Positions 50,152-59,804 of a DNA stretch of 64,000 bases are shown here, piece by piece. The translations under genes were made by a program, and so were the position numbers. The stretch is from Marinospirillum alkalitolerans (lineage in GTDB: Bacteria; Pseudomonadota; Gammaproteobacteria; Pseudomonadales; Halomonadaceae). The number at the start of each line of letters is the position of its first letter. Positions within the stretch are counted from its first letter, which is position 1. The notes beneath the pieces were generated by a model. It worked only from the letters and a program-made list of their open reading frames with translations. It did no database searches and had not been told where the DNA came from. The stretch spans positions 124,001 through 188,000 of the forward strand of contig NZ_JBANFI010000002.1 in assembly GCF_045055655.1 (NCBI RefSeq). Direction: 5' to 3'.

Positions 50152-52995
50152 ATGACTGAGAAAAAGACGGACCAATACAAAGCATCGCTCAATCTCCCAG
50201 AAACCGACTTTCCAATGCGCGGCAATCTGCCCAGCCGTGAGCCAGAGCGCCTCAAAAAATGGGCTGAGATGGATCTCTATGGCCAGCTGCGTCAAGCCGG
50301 CCAAGGACGCCCACGCTTTGTGCTCCACGATGGCCCTCCCTATGCCAATGGCAGCATTCATATCGGTCACGCGGTCAACAAGATCATCAAGGACTTTATT
50401 ATCAAATCCAAAACTCTGGCTGGGTTTGATGCTCCCTATATTCCCGGCTGGGATTGCCACGGTCTGCCGATTGAGCACAAGGTAGAAACAGAACTCGGGC
50501 GCGCGGGCACCAAGGTACCCTATCGTGAGTTTCGTCAAGCCTGCCGTGACTATGCTGCCCGTCAGGTCGAAGGCCAAAAGCAGGACTTTATCCGCCTGGG
50601 TGTGCTCGGTGACTGGGATCGCCCTTATTTAACGATGGATTTTGATACCGAGGCCCATATCGTGCGGGCACTGGGCAAGATCATCAACAACGGGCATCTG
50701 GTCAAAGGCTATAAGCCTGTTTACTGGAGCGTGGTGGGGCAATCCGCACTGGCCGAGGCTGAAGTCGAGTATCAAGACAAAACCTCAACGGCACTGGATG
50801 TCCGTTTTAGCGCCGTGGACCAAGCCGCCGTCGCACAAGCCTTTGGCGTGAGCGCCTCTCTGCCCGCCTCGATTGTGATCTGGACCACCACCCCTTGGAC
50901 GCTGCCCGCTAACCAGGCGGTGTCACTGCACGCCGATCTCGACTATGCGCTGGTCGAAACCGATCTAGGCCAAGGCCCAGAGCGTTTGATTCTGGCCGCT
51001 GCCATGGTGGAAGACGTCTTCACCCGCTGGGCGCAGGGCGGCACACCTGCCAGCCACCAAGTCATCGCACAATGCAAGGGCGCGGCTCTGGAGCAGATGC
51101 AGCTCCAACACCCCTTCTATGATCGCCAAGTCCCAGTGATTCTTGGTGAGCATGTCACCACCGATGCGGGTACTGGCGCCGTCCATACCGCACCCGATCA
51201 TGGTATGGAAGACTTTGTCGTCGGCCAGCAGTATGGCATCGGCACACTGAACCTGGTGCAGGCTGATGGCACCTATACCTCAGCCGCAGGTGAGTTTGCC
51301 GGTGTGCATGTGTATAAAGCCGATGAACCTGTCTGCGCCGCTCTGGAGCAAGCGGGTAAGCTGGTATGCCGTGAGAGCTTCCGTCATAGCTTCCCCCACT
51401 GCTGGCGCACCAAAACACCGCTGATCTATCGTGCCACGCCCCAGTGGTTTATTTCGATGGAGGCTCAAGGGCTGCTCAGCCAAGCAAAAGAAGCCGTGAA
51501 GGGCGTCAGCTGGTTCCCCAACTGGGGCCAGAACCGCATGGAATCCATGCTGAACGCCTCACCAGACTGGTGTGTTTCACGTCAGAGAACCTGGGGTGTG
51601 CCGATTACTCTCTTCACCCATAAGGAAACCGGCGAGCTCCACCCGCGTACGCAAGAATTGCTCGAACAGGTCGCGCAGCGTATTGAACAAGAAGGCATGG
51701 ATGTGTGGTTTGAACTCGAGCCCAGCGAACTGCTCGGTGCCGAAGCAGACCAGTATGATAAGGTCACCGATACGCTGGATGTTTGGTTTGATTCCGGTGT
51801 CACTCATGAAGCCGTCCTGCGTCAACGCAAAGAGCTGCACTTCCCAGCAGACCTCTACTTAGAAGGCTCAGATCAACATCGCGGCTGGTTCCAGTCTTCA
51901 CTCAAAACCTCGATCGCCATCAACGGCTGCGCACCCTATAAGCAGGTGCTGACGCACGGCTTTACGGTGGACGAGAAGGGCTACAAGATGTCCAAGTCGC
52001 TCGGCAATGTCATCGCGCCGCAGCAGGTCACGGATAAGCTGGGGGCAGATATTCTGCGCCTGTGGGTGGCTTCCACTGACTACTCAGCAGAAATGGCGGT
52101 ATCAGAGCAGATACTCCAGCGTAGTGCCGATGCCTATCGCCGCATTCGTAATACCAGCCGCTTCCTGCTCTCGAACCTGACTGGCTTTGATCCTGCACGC
52201 GATTTGTTACCCGCTGAAGAACTGCTCGAGCTGGACCGCTGGGCAGTGGATGCCGCATGGCGCTTACAGGAATCGATCCAAAAGGCCTATCAAGAATATC
52301 GCTTCCTTGAGGTTTACCAGCAGGTACTCCACTTCTGCGTACGCGAACTCGGTGGCTTCTATCTGGATATCATCAAGGATCGCCAGTACACCACGCAAAC
52401 CAACTCAAAAGCGCGTCGCTCCTGCCAGACAGCCCTGTATCATATTGCTGAAGCCTTGATGCGCTGGATCGCGCCGATTCTGAGCTTTACAGCAGAAGAG
52501 ATCAACGAAGCCCTGCCAGGTGAGCGGCCTGCTTCAGTGTTCTTGACGAGCTGGTACGAAGGCCTGTTCACCCTGCCTGAAAGCGCGCAGTTCAATCGCC
52601 GTTTCTGGGAAGAGCTGATTCAAGTAAAGGATGCAGTCAACAAGTGCCTCGAAGATGCGCGTAATGAAAAGCTGATCAAGGGCTCCTTGGCTGCTTCGGT
52701 CACTCTCTATGCTGAACCTGAATTGCTCAGCCAGCTCCAGCAGCTGGGCGAAGAGCTGCGCTTTGTCCTGCTGACCTCTGAAGTCAGCCTGGCGCCTTTT
52801 AGCGCCGCCGAGTCCGCCCGTGCAACCGAGCGTGCTGATCTGCAAGTAACAGTGAGCCCTGCGGCACATGCGAAGTGTGTGCGCTGCTGGCACCAACGCC
52901 CAGATGTTGGCCAGCACGCAGATCACCCAGAACTCTGCGGCCGCTGTGTCAGCAACCTGCCCGATGGCCCAGGCGAGCAACGTGCCTATGCCTAA
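50152..52995 (+). CDS. ileS: Isoleucine-tRNA ligase
   Basis: 947-aa class I aminoacyl-tRNA synthetase. HIGH at residues 70-73, KMSKS at 612-616, the editing domain (TPWTLPANQAV, GTGAVHTAPDHG) and the C-terminal zinc finger (CVRCWHQRP ... CGRCVSNL) are intact. Length matches bacterial IleS. Part of the ribF-ileS-lspA operon; its 3' end overlaps lspA by 8 bp. Confidence 0.98.
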   Translation: MTEKKTDQYKASLNLPETDFPMRGNLPSREPERLKKWAEMDLYGQLRQAGQGRPRFVLHDGPPYANGSIHIGHAVNKIIKDFIIKSKTLAGFDAPYIPGWDCHGLPIEHKVETELGRAGTKVPYREFRQACRDYAARQVEGQKQDFIRLGVLGDWDRPYLTMDFDTEAHIVRALGKIINNGHLVKGYKPVYWSVVGQSALAEAEVEYQDKTSTALDVRFSAVDQAAVAQAFGVSASLPASIVIWTTTPWTLPANQAVSLHADLDYALVETDLGQGPERLILAAAMVEDVFTRWAQGGTPASHQVIAQCKGAALEQMQLQHPFYDRQVPVILGEHVTTDAGTGAVHTAPDHGMEDFVVGQQYGIGTLNLVQADGTYTSAAGEFAGVHVYKADEPVCAALEQAGKLVCRESFRHSFPHCWRTKTPLIYRATPQWFISMEAQGLLSQAKEAVKGVSWFPNWGQNRMESMLNASPDWCVSRQRTWGVPITLFTHKETGELHPRTQELLEQVAQRIEQEGMDVWFELEPSELLGAEADQYDKVTDTLDVWFDSGVTHEAVLRQRKELHFPADLYLEGSDQHRGWFQSSLKTSIAINGCAPYKQVLTHGFTVDEKGYKMSKSLGNVIAPQQVTDKLGADILRLWVASTDYSAEMAVSEQILQRSADAYRRIRNTSRFLLSNLTGFDPARDLLPAEELLELDRWAVDAAWRLQESIQKAYQEYRFLEVYQQVLHFCVRELGGFYLDIIKDRQYTTQTNSKARRSCQTALYHIAEALMRWIAPILSFTAEEINEALPGERPASVFLTSWYEGLFTLPESAQFNRRFWEELIQVKDAVNKCLEDARNEKLIKGSLAASVTLYAEPELLSQLQQLGEELRFVLLTSEVSLAPFSAAESARATERADLQVTVSPAAHAKCVRCWHQRPDVGQHADHPELCGRCVSNLPDGPGEQRAYA

Positions 52996-53500
52996 GTTGA
53001 GTCGTGCAGACTGGCGTTTTCCCCATGCCCAGCGTCGCTGGCTGGGGTTCGCCTTGGCGTTGCTGCTGCTGGATCTGATCACCAAGGCTTGGGTCAGCGA
53101 GACTTTGGTCTATGGTGAGCGCAATCCTATCCTGCCCGTGCTGGATTTGATCCTGCTGCATAATCCCGGCGCAGCCTTTAGCTTTCTGGCAGGCGCAGGT
53201 GGTTGGCAGCGCTGGTTTTTTATCGCGATTGGCGCCATCGCCGTCGCAGTGATCTGGGTGTGGATGAATCGCTTACCCAGCAAGGACCAGCTCAGTGCAG
53301 CAGGCTTATCACTGATTCTGGGTGGCGCGCTGGGCAATGTCATCGACCGAGTTGTGCATGGTTATGTGGTGGACTTCCTCGCATTTCATTGGAACTTCAC
53401 CTACTTTCCGGCGTTCAATATTGCCGATGTCGGTATTACGCTCGGCGCCATCGCCTTAATCTGGCGCAGCGTCTTTCCCTATCCTGAGAGCCATGGTTAA
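52988..53500 (+). CDS. lspA: Lipoprotein signal peptidase (signal peptidase II)
   Basis: 170-aa inner-membrane aspartyl protease that cleaves the signal peptide of prolipoproteins. Four hydrophobic helices; catalytic Asp residues lie in NVIDRVVHGYVVDF and FNIADVGI. ATG at 52988 overlaps the end of ileS; another in-frame ATG at 52964 is possible. The next gene encodes a lipoprotein, a likely substrate. Confidence 0.96.
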   Translation: MPKLSRADWRFPHAQRRWLGFALALLLLDLITKAWVSETLVYGERNPILPVLDLILLHNPGAAFSFLAGAGGWQRWFFIAIGAIAVAVIWVWMNRLPSKDQLSAAGLSLILGGALGNVIDRVVHGYVVDFLAFHWNFTYFPAFNIADVGITLGAIALIWRSVFPYPESHG

Positions 53501-53513
53501 TCCGAGAAGCGCT

Positions 53514-54125
53514 ATGTCCTTATCTCGCTTGAGTCGTCGTCAATTTCATCGTGTTGCTCTGCTGGGGCTAGCCGGACTGGCCCTGACCGCCTGCGATTTA
53601 GAAACAGGGGATGATCTGGGTTCTGCCGATGGCTATTGCCTGACGCACTTAACGCAACATGAGCGCGACCAAATGCTGTTGGATGTCGCGCGGATGGCCG
53701 CGATCAATGCACCCTACCTGCGCGATGGCGACACACCCGCTGGCTTTGATTGTTCAGGGCTCATTCAGTGGGCTTATCGAGAACAGGGCTTTGGGCGTTT
53801 TATTCGCTATGGACGCTTGGTACGCCAGATTAGCGCCCATGATCTCTACCATCAGAACTCTTTTCCGCTCGTCCATCATGCAGCCACACTGCCGAAGGGC
53901 TTGCAACGCGGTGATTTTATCTTCTTTGATGAAAATGGTGATGGGCGTATCAGCCACAATGCTGTTTTTGATCAGCAAGACAAAGATGGGCGCATCTGGG
54001 TTTATGATGCATCCCCTATTACTGGCAAGGTAATGCACCGCGCCATTGATCGTTTCTGGGATAAAAACCCCTCCTTTGCTCAAGCTGCACGCACCACACC
54101 CGCCTCGTGGCTCTGTGGGCGTTAA
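53514..54125 (+). CDS. NlpC/P60-family lipoprotein with a Tat-like signal
   Basis: 203-aa predicted cell-wall peptidase. Signal: SRRQFHR (twin-arginine pattern) followed by LALTAC, giving lipidated C27 with Asp at +2, a residue that tends to keep lipoproteins in the inner membrane. NlpC/P60 catalytic C80 (GFDCSGLIQWAY) and H148 (RISHNAVF) are visible. DENGDGRIS and DQQDKDGRIW look like calcium-binding loops around the His. The ATG at 53514 has GAGAAG upstream; one at 53493 overlaps lspA. Placed in the lspA-fkpB-ispH operon, where Pseudomonas lacks such a gene. Confidence 0.82.
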   Translation: MSLSRLSRRQFHRVALLGLAGLALTACDLETGDDLGSADGYCLTHLTQHERDQMLLDVARMAAINAPYLRDGDTPAGFDCSGLIQWAYREQGFGRFIRYGRLVRQISAHDLYHQNSFPLVHHAATLPKGLQRGDFIFFDENGDGRISHNAVFDQQDKDGRIWVYDASPITGKVMHRAIDRFWDKNPSFAQAARTTPASWLCGR

Positions 54126-54162
54126 TCTTCTGACTGCGACCTATTTTACTGAGGATGCCTGA

Positions 54163-54624
54163 ATGACTCATACAACCATTACGCCTTCCAGCCAGGTGAA
54201 GCTGCATTTTTCCTTGAGCCTTGAGGACGGGCAGCTGGTGGATTCCAATTTTGATCAGGCCCCTGCTGAGCTGATCATTGGCGATGGCAATCTCCCCGAA
54301 GGTTTTGAAAGCCTGCTGCTGGGTCTCAATGAAGGCGATGAGCAGTCTTTTACTGTGCCACCGGAAAAAGCCTTTGGTCAACATAACCCCAGCAATATTC
54401 AGCTCTTGGCCCGCAAGGACTTTGCCGATGCAGACCAGCTCGAAGTCGGCATGGTTTTTGGCTTTACCGACAAGGCCGGTGGCGAACTCCCTGGTGTGAT
54501 TGCTGAACTGGATGAACAGCAGGTTCGCGTCGACTTTAACCATCCGCTGGCAGGACGCACGCTGACCTTTAAAGTCAAAATTCTGACGGTGCAGCCTGCA
54601 GAGACTCAGGCCAATCCTGGCTAA
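54163..54624 (+). CDS. fkpB: FKBP-type peptidyl-prolyl cis-trans isomerase FkpB (SlpA type)
   Basis: 153-aa soluble FKBP with an inserted IF domain. SLSLEDGQLVDSNFDQAP and ELIIGDGNLPEGFESLLLGL with VPPEKAFGQHNP are the SlpA-type signatures. It probably acts as a cytoplasmic folding helper. It sits between the NlpC/P60 gene and ispH, 30 bp before ispH. Confidence 0.95.
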   Translation: MTHTTITPSSQVKLHFSLSLEDGQLVDSNFDQAPAELIIGDGNLPEGFESLLLGLNEGDEQSFTVPPEKAFGQHNPSNIQLLARKDFADADQLEVGMVFGFTDKAGGELPGVIAELDEQQVRVDFNHPLAGRTLTFKVKILTVQPAETQANPG

Positions 54625-54654
54625 AAAGCTATCCTGTTGAAAAAAGAGGTGGTG

Positions 54655-55623
54655 ATGCAAATTCAACTCGCCAATCCACGCGGTTTTTGTGCCGGTGTCG
54701 ATCGCGCTATCGAGATCGTCAATCGCGCGCTGGATGTGTTTGGCTCTCCTGTTTATGTGCGTCATGAAGTCGTGCATAACCGCTTTGTGGTGGAAAGCCT
54801 GAAAGAGCGCGGCGCACTTTTTGTGCAGGAACTGGATGAAGTACCCGATGATTCGATCGTCATCTTCTCGGCACACGGGGTTTCGCATGCCGTAGAACAG
54901 GAAGCCGCACGGCGTGGCCTCAAGGTCTTTGATGCCACCTGTCCATTGGTGACGAAGGTGCATCTCGAAGTCCTGCGCTATGCGCGTCAAGGGCAAGAAT
55001 GTGTGTTGATCGGTCATGCTGGCCACCCTGAAGTCGAAGGCACCATGGGACGCTATGACACCAGTCTGGGCGGCCAGATTTATCTGGTTGAAAGTGAGGC
55101 TGATGTCGCAAAGTTGCAAGTCAGCAACCCAGAACATCTGGCCTATGTTACCCAAACCACCTTATCGATGGATGATACCGCCAAGGTGATTGATGCCTTG
55201 CGCCAGCATTTTCCAGCGATTCAGGGGCCGCGCAAGGATGATATCTGCTATGCCACACAAAACCGGCAGGATGCCGTCAAAACCCTGGCCACCAATGCGG
55301 AAGTGGTGCTGGTGGTTGGTAGCCCCAATAGCTCCAACTCGAATCGCTTACGTGAGCTTGCAGAGCGGATGGGGGCCAAGGCCTATTTGATTGATGGTGC
55401 GGCGGACCTGCAAAAAGACTGGTTTGATGGCTGTACACGCATCGGGATGACAGCGGGGGCCTCAGCACCTGAAGTGCTAGTGAAGGAAGTGATTGCCCAG
55501 CTGGGCGAGTGGGGTGCCTTGCCTCCAGAAGAGTTGGCGGGCCGTGCTGAAAATGTGACTTTCTCGATGCCTAAAGAGTTGCGTCTGGTGGCGGTGGAAG
55601 ACGAGACCCCTTCCAAATCATGA
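54655..55623 (+). CDS. ispH: 4-hydroxy-3-methylbut-2-enyl diphosphate reductase
   Basis: Last enzyme of the MEP isoprenoid pathway, an iron-sulfur protein making IPP and DMAPP. 322 aa. Cluster ligands are the Cys in NPRGFCAGVDRAI, in DATCPLVTKVH and in DICYATQNRQDAV/GSPNSSNS region; GHAGHPEVEGTMG is also present. The ATG at 54655 has GAGGTGGTG directly upstream; a TTG at 54637 is less likely. A terminator follows. The same window holds ispA and dxs of this pathway. Confidence 0.96.
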   Translation: MQIQLANPRGFCAGVDRAIEIVNRALDVFGSPVYVRHEVVHNRFVVESLKERGALFVQELDEVPDDSIVIFSAHGVSHAVEQEAARRGLKVFDATCPLVTKVHLEVLRYARQGQECVLIGHAGHPEVEGTMGRYDTSLGGQIYLVESEADVAKLQVSNPEHLAYVTQTTLSMDDTAKVIDALRQHFPAIQGPRKDDICYATQNRQDAVKTLATNAEVVLVVGSPNSSNSNRLRELAERMGAKAYLIDGAADLQKDWFDGCTRIGMTAGASAPEVLVKEVIAQLGEWGALPPEELAGRAENVTFSMPKELRLVAVEDETPSKS

Positions 55624-55653
55624 TCTTGAAGAGCCCTATTCCCCAAGAGCAAT

Positions 55654-55690
55654 AAAAAAGGGAGGTGGATCACGCCACCCCCCCTTATTC
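55654..55690. terminator. Bidirectional terminator between ispH and serA
   Basis: AAAAAAGGGAGGTGG pairs with CCACCCCCCCTT (one mismatch) around a 6-base loop, with A-rich and T-rich flanks. It can serve both convergent genes. Confidence 0.75.
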
Positions 55691-55738
55691 TTCAACTCAG
55701 ACTCTTCAACGCCGGTTCACCAACGCGCGACGAGCGTA

Positions 55739-56989
55739 TTAGAAGAGCACACGGCTACGAATCGTGCCTTTGACCTGCTTCAAGGCTTCTAAAGCCTGCT
55801 GGCTGTAAGCCACATCGACATCGACCACCACATAGCCCACCTTTTCATTGGTTTGCAGATACTGGCTAGAGATATTGATATTGCTTTCAGAAAGCACACG
55901 GTTAATTTCTGACAGCACACCAGGAATATTTTCATGGATATGCAGCAAGCGGTGTTTACCTGGATGCGAAGGTAAGGCCACCTCAGGGAAGTTCACTGCA
56001 AAGGTCGTCGTGCCATTGTCACTGTAGCGCACCAGCTTCTCAGAAACTTCTTTGCCGATATTGGCCTGGGCTTCTAGAGTCGAGCCGCCGATATGGGGCG
56101 TCAGTATCACGTTCTGCAAGCCGCGCAGTGGGCTGACAAACTCATCATCATTACCGCGTGGCTCAACGGGGAACACATCGATGGCAGCACCCGCTAGATG
56201 GCCTGATTTAAGCACATCTGCCAGATCCTCAATCACCACGACACTACCGCGTGAGGCATTAATCAGGTGCGCACCTGGTTTCATTTTCTTCAGTTCATCA
56301 GCTGCAATCATCCACTTGGTGGAATCCAACTCAGGAACATGCAAGCTCACGATATCCGATTGCGCCAACAACTCATCCAGCGTATCTAGCTGGCGAGCGT
56401 TGCCTAAAGGCAGCTTGGTGACCACATCATAATAAAGCACTTCTAAGCCTAAGCTTTCAGCCAGAACCGAGAGCTGAGAGCCGATATTTCCATAGCCGAT
56501 GATGCCCAGTTTTTTACCACGTAGCTCGTAGCTGCCTTCAGCCGATTTGATCCAGCCGCCTTCATGGCAGGCTGCACTCTTATGCGGAATGCCACGCATC
56601 AGCATAATCATCTCACCCAGCACCAGTTCAGCTACAGAACGGGTATTAGAGTAAGGCGCGTTAAAGACAGGAATACCACGCACCAGTGCCGAATAAAGCT
56701 CAACCTGATTGGTACCGATGCAGAAACAGCCCACTGCGACCAGTTTTTTCGCCGCTTCAAAGACTTCTTCCGTTAACTGGGTCCGCGAGCGAATACCAAT
56801 AAAATGGGCATCCTCTACCGCCTTCAGCAGATCGGCCTCAGGCAGGGATTTAGGATGATATTCGATATTGGTGTAGCCATTGGCTTTAAAGTTATCGACT
56901 GCCGTCTGGTGTACACCTTCCAGCAGCAGAATCTTGATCTTGCTTTTATCTAAAGATGTTTTAGACAGAGCGGTACTGGTATTAGACAT
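55739..56989 (-). CDS. serA: D-3-phosphoglycerate dehydrogenase
   Basis: First enzyme of serine synthesis (416 aa, E. coli-type length with a C-terminal ACT domain for serine feedback). NAD-binding GIIGYGNIGSQL, catalytic Arg in NASRGSVV, Glu in DVFPVEP and His in LTPHIGGST are intact. The ACT domain occupies about residues 345-416 (HIHENIPGVLSEINRVL). Divergent from the FAD oxidoreductase gene across a 197-bp gap. SerA can also reduce 2-oxoglutarate to D-2-hydroxyglutarate, which fits that neighbour. Confidence 0.97.
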   Translation of the reverse strand: MSNTSTALSKTSLDKSKIKILLLEGVHQTAVDNFKANGYTNIEYHPKSLPEADLLKAVEDAHFIGIRSRTQLTEEVFEAAKKLVAVGCFCIGTNQVELYSALVRGIPVFNAPYSNTRSVAELVLGEMIMLMRGIPHKSAACHEGGWIKSAEGSYELRGKKLGIIGYGNIGSQLSVLAESLGLEVLYYDVVTKLPLGNARQLDTLDELLAQSDIVSLHVPELDSTKWMIAADELKKMKPGAHLINASRGSVVVIEDLADVLKSGHLAGAAIDVFPVEPRGNDDEFVSPLRGLQNVILTPHIGGSTLEAQANIGKEVSEKLVRYSDNGTTTFAVNFPEVALPSHPGKHRLLHIHENIPGVLSEINRVLSESNINISSQYLQTNEKVGYVVVDVDVAYSQQALEALKQVKGTIRSRVLF

Positions 56990-57186
56990 GGAGGGTTCCG
57001 TGTATAAAAGGAATGAAAGAACAGGAAAATGACGCTGCTGGGGAAGCCAGCCAAGAAAGCCTTATGGTAACATAAAGGCCACAAGAAACAGCCTGGAGTC
57101 AGATGAAATTGATTCCGCATGAAGCTGATCTTTTTTCATACCGCATTTTCATCTCGCACCCCTGCGAATCGAACTGAAGAGCTGCC

Positions 57187-58584
57187 ATGATGACGCCTGA
57201 GCAAATCAAACATGCTGTTGAAGCCCTTATCGGTGCGGACAAAGTCCGTCTTGATGATGAAGCCTTAGATATCTATGGCCGTGACTGGACCAAGATTCAT
57301 ACACCGCGACCACGCGCGATTGCCTTCCCGCGTAGCACAGAAGAAGTCCAGCAGATCGTGCGCTTTGCGCGTGAACACAAGATTGCTCTTGTGCCTTCTG
57401 GCGGCCGTACGGGTCTTTCAGCGGGTGCCGTGGCCGCCAATGATGAGCTGGTGCTGGTGATGGACTATATGAATAAGGTCGTCGATTTCAACCCAGTGGA
57501 TCGCAGCGTCACTGTCCAAGCGGGGATGATCACCGAACAACTGCAACACTTTGCCGAGCAGCAAGGGCTTTACTACCCAGTCGATTTTGCCTCGGCCGGC
57601 TCAAGCCAGATAGGTGGCAACATTGCGACCAATGCCGGTGGCATCAAGGTGATCAAATACGGTATGACAAGAGATTGGGTACTCGGCCTGAAGGTGGTCA
57701 CTGGTACAGGCGAAATTCTTGATCTGAACCGTGGCTTGATCAAAAACAACACTGGCTATGATTTACGCCATCTGTTTATCGGTGCAGAAGGCACGCTGGG
57801 TATTATTACCGAAGCCACGCTGCGCTTAACACGCCCACCGCAAAACCTGACCGTGATGGTGCTGGGTGCGCCATCCATGCCCGATGTGATGCAGGTTCTA
57901 CAGGCTTTTCAAAAGCGTCTTGATCTGACGGCCTTCGAGTTCTTCTCTGATAATGCACTGGCCAAGGTCACCCAGCATCACCAGCTGCAACGCCCCTTTG
58001 AAACAGCCACGCCCTATTATGCGCTGGTTGAGTTTGAAGCCATGACCGAAGAAATCATGGAGATCGCCATGGAGGTCTTTGAATCCTGCATGGAAGCCGG
58101 CTGGGTCGAAGATGGCGTGATTAGCCAAAGTGAAACCCAAGCACAAACACTGTGGAACCTGCGCGAATTTATTTCTGAGACTATCAGCCATCACACACCT
58201 TATAAAAATGACCTTTCTGTTGTGGTGTCCAAGGTGCCTGAATTCCTGGCTCAGGTTGATGGCTTTGTTGCCGAGCACTATCCCGGTTTTGAGGTCGTCT
58301 GGTTTGGCCATATTGGCGATGGCAACCTGCATCTGAATATCCTCAAGCCTGACAACCTCAGCAAAGAAGCCTTCTTCGAGAAGTGCCACCATGTCAGTGA
58401 TAAAGTCTTCCAGATCACTCAGGACTTTGGCGGTAGCGTCTCAGCAGAGCATGGTGTGGGTCTGATCAAAAAGGACTTCCTCCATTTCACGCGCAGTCAG
58501 GTTGAAATTGAGATGATGAAAGGCATTAAGAAAACCTTTGATCCAGACCAGATTATGAATCCTGGCAAGATGCTGGATCTTTAA
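57187..58584 (+). CDS. FAD-linked oxidoreductase, D-2-hydroxyglutarate dehydrogenase type
   Basis: 465-aa member of the vanillyl-alcohol-oxidase/GlcD family. FAD-binding domain with PSGGRTGLSAGAVA and SAGSSQIGGNIATNAGGIKVIKYG; the C-terminal substrate domain has the metal-type His in WFGHIGDGNLHLNI and SAEHGVGLIKKDF. The divergent position next to serA matches the Pseudomonas pair in which this enzyme reoxidises the D-2-hydroxyglutarate produced by SerA. D-lactate or another 2-hydroxyacid remains possible. Confidence 0.9.
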   Translation: MMTPEQIKHAVEALIGADKVRLDDEALDIYGRDWTKIHTPRPRAIAFPRSTEEVQQIVRFAREHKIALVPSGGRTGLSAGAVAANDELVLVMDYMNKVVDFNPVDRSVTVQAGMITEQLQHFAEQQGLYYPVDFASAGSSQIGGNIATNAGGIKVIKYGMTRDWVLGLKVVTGTGEILDLNRGLIKNNTGYDLRHLFIGAEGTLGIITEATLRLTRPPQNLTVMVLGAPSMPDVMQVLQAFQKRLDLTAFEFFSDNALAKVTQHHQLQRPFETATPYYALVEFEAMTEEIMEIAMEVFESCMEAGWVEDGVISQSETQAQTLWNLREFISETISHHTPYKNDLSVVVSKVPEFLAQVDGFVAEHYPGFEVVWFGHIGDGNLHLNILKPDNLSKEAFFEKCHHVSDKVFQITQDFGGSVSAEHGVGLIKKDFLHFTRSQVEIEMMKGIKKTFDPDQIMNPGKMLDL

Positions 58585-58613
58585 GCCTCTCCCCAGATCA
58601 AGAAGGATAAGCC

Positions 58614-58877
58614 ATGTCGAAGACCCTCAGCAGCGCCGAAGCCACACCCACCGCTGACTTTGAGCAACTGATGGCCGAGTTGGAACAGCTGGTCAGCAAG
58701 ATGGAAGCAGGTGATCTCTCTCTCGAAGCCTCTTTAGAGGCTTATGAGCGGGGTGTGCGGCTTTCGCATCTGGCACAAAGCCGCCTCCAAGAAGCCGAAC
58801 TCCGCGTTCAGCGCTTACATGAGCAATCCGGACAACCTGAGTTTGTGCCCTTGAATGAGGATGAGCGCGCATTATGA
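58614..58877 (+). CDS. xseB: Exodeoxyribonuclease VII small subunit
   Basis: 87-aa helical protein. FEQLMAELEQLVSKMEAGDLSLEASLEAYERGVRLSHLAQSRL (located at residues 16-62) is the family core. It pairs with XseA, not in the window, in a single-strand-specific exonuclease. Its stop overlaps the ispA start by 4 bp (ATGA). Confidence 0.96.
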   Translation: MSKTLSSAEATPTADFEQLMAELEQLVSKMEAGDLSLEASLEAYERGVRLSHLAQSRLQEAELRVQRLHEQSGQPEFVPLNEDERAL

Positions 58878-59779
58878 CTCTTTCCTGCACCCACAGCAGT
58901 GGGTCAGCACGCCTTGAAGCCGCTATCGCCCAGTATGCACAGCGTGTCGATCTCTATCTGACGCAGCAGCTGGCGCAAAGACCCGGACCCAGCCCAAGGT
59001 TAAGCGAGGCGCTCAACTATAGCCTGCTGCTCGGTGGTAAGCGCCTGCGCCCCGTCCTGACATTGGCCACGGCAGAGGCACTCGGTGGCGACCTTGCACT
59101 GGCCGATGCGCCAGCGGCCGCTGTCGAGATGATTCATGCCTACTCTTTGGTCCACGATGATTTGCCCGCGATGGATGATGATGCCACACGGCGCGGCCAT
59201 CCGACCTGTCATATCCAGTTTGACGAAGCCACCGCCATTCTGGTCGGTGATGCCTTGCAAACCCTGGCCTTTGAGCTGCTCGCAACCAACGACCATCCTC
59301 AGGCGCTCGCGATGATCCGTTGTCTGGCACAGGCCAGTGGCCCTCAGGGCATGGTTGGCGGCCAGATGCTCGATTTGCAAAGCGAAGGACAACGCCTGAA
59401 TCTTGAGCAGCTGCAAACCCTGCATCAGCACAAGACAGGGGCCTTAATCCGTGCTGCGGTCGCCTTGGGGGGCTACAGTCAATCTGCCTCTGCCACAACC
59501 CTGGCTGCCTTGGATCGCTACGCCAGTGCACTGGGTTTGGCTTTTCAGGTGCAGGATGATCTGCTTGATATCCAAGGTGATCCCAGCAAAATTGGCAAGC
59601 AAACCGGCGCAGATGCTCGACTCAACAAGGCCACCTACCCCAGTCTTCTCGGCCTGGAAACGGCACAGGCCAAGGCGCGCTATCTCGTCCAAGAAGCACA
59701 AGCGGCCTTGCAGGGTTTGGATGGAGATTGGACACTCCACCACCTGCTCGCGGACTGGTGTATTCTGCGCGACCACTAA
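58874..59779 (+). CDS. ispA: Farnesyl diphosphate synthase (geranyltranstransferase)
   Basis: 301-aa short-chain isoprenyl synthase. First Asp-rich motif VHDDLPAMDDDATRRG with the two-residue insertion of bacterial FPP synthases, second motif VQDDLLDIQGD, and GGKRLRP are intact. Translationally coupled to xseB and followed by dxs after 25 bp, the classic xseB-ispA-dxs operon. Confidence 0.97.
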   Translation: MTLSCTHSSGSARLEAAIAQYAQRVDLYLTQQLAQRPGPSPRLSEALNYSLLLGGKRLRPVLTLATAEALGGDLALADAPAAAVEMIHAYSLVHDDLPAMDDDATRRGHPTCHIQFDEATAILVGDALQTLAFELLATNDHPQALAMIRCLAQASGPQGMVGGQMLDLQSEGQRLNLEQLQTLHQHKTGALIRAAVALGGYSQSASATTLAALDRYASALGLAFQVQDDLLDIQGDPSKIGKQTGADARLNKATYPSLLGLETAQAKARYLVQEAQAALQGLDGDWTLHHLLADWCILRDH

Positions 59780-59804
59780 ATAAAATCTAAGAGCCCGACC
59801 GACT

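Noticed and set aside
54019..55155. Long reverse-strand open frame (378 codons) opposite the NlpC/P60 gene, fkpB and ispH
   Set aside because: It is antisense to three well-supported genes, has no recognisable domain and no Shine-Dalgarno support.
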